DNA from: GCA-003244245 sp035276605
GTDB taxonomy: Bacteria; Actinomycetota; Actinomycetes; Mycobacteriales; Pseudonocardiaceae
Length of the DNA stretch: 14,111 nt
Assembly: GCA_035276605.1 (NCBI GenBank)
Contig: DATELN010000156.1
Span: forward strand, 1 to 14,111
Direction of reading: 5' to 3'
Positions 12,053 to 14,111 of the stretch are shown piece by piece. The position numbers and the translations under genes were made by a program. The notes under the pieces were generated by a model that worked only from the letters and a program-made list of their open reading frames with translations, was not told where the DNA came from and ran no database searches. The number at the start of each line of letters is the position of its first letter. The stretch's first letter is position 1.

Positions 12053-14111
12053 TTAATGCAAGTCAATCCGGCCGGTCCCGCCCTCAACGGTGATCTGCTG
12101 TCCAGTGGTGATGCGCCCGGTGGCGTCAGGAACCCCCACCACGGCGGGGATGCCGTACTCGCGCGCGACGACGGCACCGTGCGAGTTGGCCCCACCCATC
12201 TCCATGACCAAGCCCCCAGCGGTGAGAAACAGCGGGGTCCAACCGGGATCCGTGGAGGGCGCGACGAGGATCTCCCCCGGCTCCAGGTGCGCTCCAACCG
12301 GATCGAGTATCACCCGCGCCGTTGCGGTCACCATCCCCGCCGATGCCGGAGTGCCAGTCAGCTGACCCCCAGCCAGCTGCTGGCGGGGGGCGGCCAGCGC
12401 TTCCGGCTGGGTCCCGTCGGACAGCATGATCCGCGGCACCTGCCGGCGTCGCAGCTCACGGTCGTATTGTTCGCGGCGCTGCGCGACAACCGCGCGCAGG
12501 TCCCTGCCCGCGAGCGCCGTCCGGACCTGGCTTAGGTCAAGGAAGAAGATGTCGTCGGGCCGTGCCAGCATCCCGCGCTCGGCAAGCTCAGCCCCGACGG
12601 CAGCCAGCTGCTGCCTGACATGTGCCAAGACGAGCACCAGGTAGTCCTTGTGTGTCTCCCGCAGGCCAGCCAGCTCTCGAACTCGGCTCAGCGCGAAGCG
12701 CACCACCGCCGCGCGCAGCCGGCTGCGGCGACGCACACGCGCCACCACCCGGCTCGCGGTGGCCTGAGCAGTCCGGCTACCCCGAGCGAACTGCACGTCC
12801 GGCGCGCGATCCGGATCCTCCAGCCGCAGGTAGTTGGCCAGCACACCGAGGACATAGGTCGGATCATCAGACCACCGCGGCATGCCCAGGTCGATTTCGG
12901 CGACGGCGTGATGACCATGGCGCTTCAAAAATTCTGCTAAACCCCGTTGTAATAGCGGTGGGAGATCCCGGTTGGCGTAGCGGTGTGCCAGCGCGACCGG
13001 AGTTGCTTCTTGCAAGGCGGCGGCTGCGGTCGCATCGGCACGGATTGATGCCGCCAGCGCCCACAGCTCTAGATCCATCTCAGTGGTGACGTTGTGTGGC
13101 AGGCCGCGCAACACCTCGGCCAACTCACCGGGCTCGACGTGGTTGCGGGCGAGCTTGCTGGCCAACGCCAGCGCCAGAAAGCCGGCACCCGCAGCGGGCG
13201 TGACGGTAGGCATGATCGGGACGACTGCGGTGTGCAGCAGGTGCTGGGCACGATTCAACCGTTGCGTGGCGCTCGTTGCTGCCGGTGCGGTGAGCTGGCT
13301 TTGCAGCCGCTGACCGACCAGCTCCACGCGCCGGCGTTCCGCGGCAGGCCAGATCAGGCCCTGCACAATGTGCAGCGGAATCCGGTAGCGGATGGCCACG
13401 GTCAGTAGGCGCCGGACGAATGACCACCACGATGTGCTGCGCACAGTCAGTCGGGGATCGTCACAGAGTTGCCGGAACACGACCGCCGACCGGGCCTCCA
13501 TGACATCTAGCATCCGGGGCACCAGCATCCGGCCGACCCGGCTACGCAGCGCTGGTGCCAGGTCCACAAACGGCCGGTCGCCGGCTTCGGCGAACACACC
13601 TGGACCGATCAGCGGGTCGGCGACCGGAGCGGCGAAAAGCAGCTCCGCCCCGCAGGAAGCGAACAAGCGGGCTGCTGCGATGCCCATCGGAGTCATCGGA
13701 CGGGTGAGGCCCTGCGCGAGGCTCACGCAGAAATAGACATGCAAGCCCTCATCTGACCGGATCGGCAAGGGGTACAGCGTGGTGATCGGCCGGGCCTGGG
13801 TCAGCCACAATGTGCCTGCGGCGTCCACCGCCCACTCGATATCCTGCGGCGCGCCATAGTGCCCGGCCACGCGCTGCCCCAGCGCGGTCAGAGCACTGAT
13901 CTGCGAGTCGCTCAGGCATGGCTGCTCGTCGTCCGCCGGTAGCGCGACCTGCTCGGTACCGCCGCCGGGTAGTGAACGGACGGCCACTCGCTTGTCGCCC
14001 AGCCGGCGTTCGAGGACGGCGCCGCCGGCTGAGTCGACGATGAAGTGATCGGGGTTGACCGCGCCGGACACCACCGCCTCACCGAGGCCGGGGCTGGCGT
14101 CGAGGACCGTA
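12053..14111 (-). CDS. RPH/PEP-synthase-like phosphotransferase, partial (5' end outside window)
   Basis: About 685 C-terminal residues are visible; the frame stays open to the right edge, where SPGLGEAVVSGAVNPDHF marks the end part of a PEP synthase-type ATP-grasp domain. This domain ends at about residue 115 with DIEWAVDAAGTLWLTQARP, typical of PPDK_N. A large helical middle region follows, beginning HVYFCVSLAQGLTRPMTPMG. The last 90 residues form the PEP-utiliser swivelling domain with MGGANSHGAVVAREYGIPAV. Its His, codon 12181-12179, 42 residues from the end, is the expected phosphohistidine. The order ATP-grasp, middle domain, His domain without a PEP-binding TIM barrel is that of rifampin phosphotransferases, which pass the ATP beta-phosphate to the drug and release AMP and Pi. 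Whether rifamycin is the substrate is unknown, as the middle domain appears divergent. It may also be an uncharacterised phosphotransferase of the same family. Confidence 0.82.
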   Translation of the reverse strand, partial: TVLDASPGLGEAVVSGAVNPDHFIVDSAGGAVLERRLGDKRVAVRSLPGGGTEQVALPADDEQPCLSDSQISALTALGQRVAGHYGAPQDIEWAVDAAGTLWLTQARPITTLYPLPIRSDEGLHVYFCVSLAQGLTRPMTPMGIAAARLFASCGAELLFAAPVADPLIGPGVFAEAGDRPFVDLAPALRSRVGRMLVPRMLDVMEARSAVVFRQLCDDPRLTVRSTSWWSFVRRLLTVAIRYRIPLHIVQGLIWPAAERRRVELVGQRLQSQLTAPAATSATQRLNRAQHLLHTAVVPIMPTVTPAAGAGFLALALASKLARNHVEPGELAEVLRGLPHNVTTEMDLELWALAASIRADATAAAALQEATPVALAHRYANRDLPPLLQRGLAEFLKRHGHHAVAEIDLGMPRWSDDPTYVLGVLANYLRLEDPDRAPDVQFARGSRTAQATASRVVARVRRRSRLRAAVVRFALSRVRELAGLRETHKDYLVLVLAHVRQQLAAVGAELAERGMLARPDDIFFLDLSQVRTALAGRDLRAVVAQRREQYDRELRRRQVPRIMLSDGTQPEALAAPRQQLAGGQLTGTPASAGMVTATARVILDPVGAHLEPGEILVAPSTDPGWTPLFLTAGGLVMEMGGANSHGAVVAREYGIPAVVGVPDATGRITTGQQITVEGGTGRIDLH

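Noticed and set aside
12053..14111. Firm call of rifampin phosphotransferase (rph)
   Set aside because: The domain order fits, but the drug-binding middle region appears divergent, the N-terminus is missing, and any promoter with the known rifampin-associated element lies outside the window.
1..14111. CRISPR array, insertion sequence, tRNA or rRNA gene
   Set aside because: No regularly spaced repeats, transposase-like frames, terminal repeats or structural RNA signatures were seen on either strand.

Overview
The window is GC-rich, densely coded DNA from an actinomycete, most likely a member of Pseudonocardiales or a relative of the mycobacteria. Four things point there: a mycothiol-dependent-isomerase-type protein, an MptA/MptB-type lipomannan mannosyltransferase directly linked to an IdsA-type prenyl synthase (the Rv2173-Rv2174 arrangement of Mycobacterium tuberculosis), a GNAT protein just upstream (compare Rv2170), and a perfect match to the mycobacterial LexA/SOS box. 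No rRNA, tRNA, IS element or CRISPR array was seen. Family names come from motif recognition by eye; no database search was run.

Layout: (1) 1-2614 (+) is the C-terminal part of an Lhr-type ATP-dependent helicase that enters from the left edge. (2) It converges on a two-gene minus-strand operon. A SAV_6107-type HEPN protein (3886-3407) overlaps, by an ATGA start/stop, a DinB-fold mycothiol-dependent maleylpyruvate isomerase family protein (3410-2637). (3) The divergent region 3887-4174 carries a perfect SOS box and separates this pair from a plus-strand GNAT acetyltransferase (4175-4735). (4) After a 192-base gap with a strong inverted repeat comes a four-gene plus-strand run: prenyl diphosphate synthase (idsA/crtE-like), phytoene desaturase (crtI), polyprenyl-phosphomannose-dependent mannosyltransferase (mptA-like) and phytoene synthase (crtB). 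(5) crtB overlaps tail-to-tail with a minus-strand group: an RPH/PEP-synthase-like phosphotransferase running off the right edge, then an SRPBCC protein, then an amidohydrolase, the last two overlapping by 11 bases.

How the genes fit together: the prenyl synthase should supply GGPP, CrtB condenses two GGPP to phytoene and CrtI desaturates it toward a lycopene-type carotenoid. No cyclase or end-group enzyme is present. The mannosyltransferase sits inside this run and uses a polyprenyl-phosphate-mannose donor, so isoprenoid supply, pigment and cell-envelope lipoglycan synthesis are linked in one probable transcript. The HEPN/DinB-fold pair looks like a candidate SOS-controlled operon and is the most novel-looking piece. 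The right-hand group may modify an unknown small molecule: ATP-driven phosphoryl transfer, a hydrophobic-ligand-binding fold and a metal hydrolase. Its substrate cannot be read from sequence.
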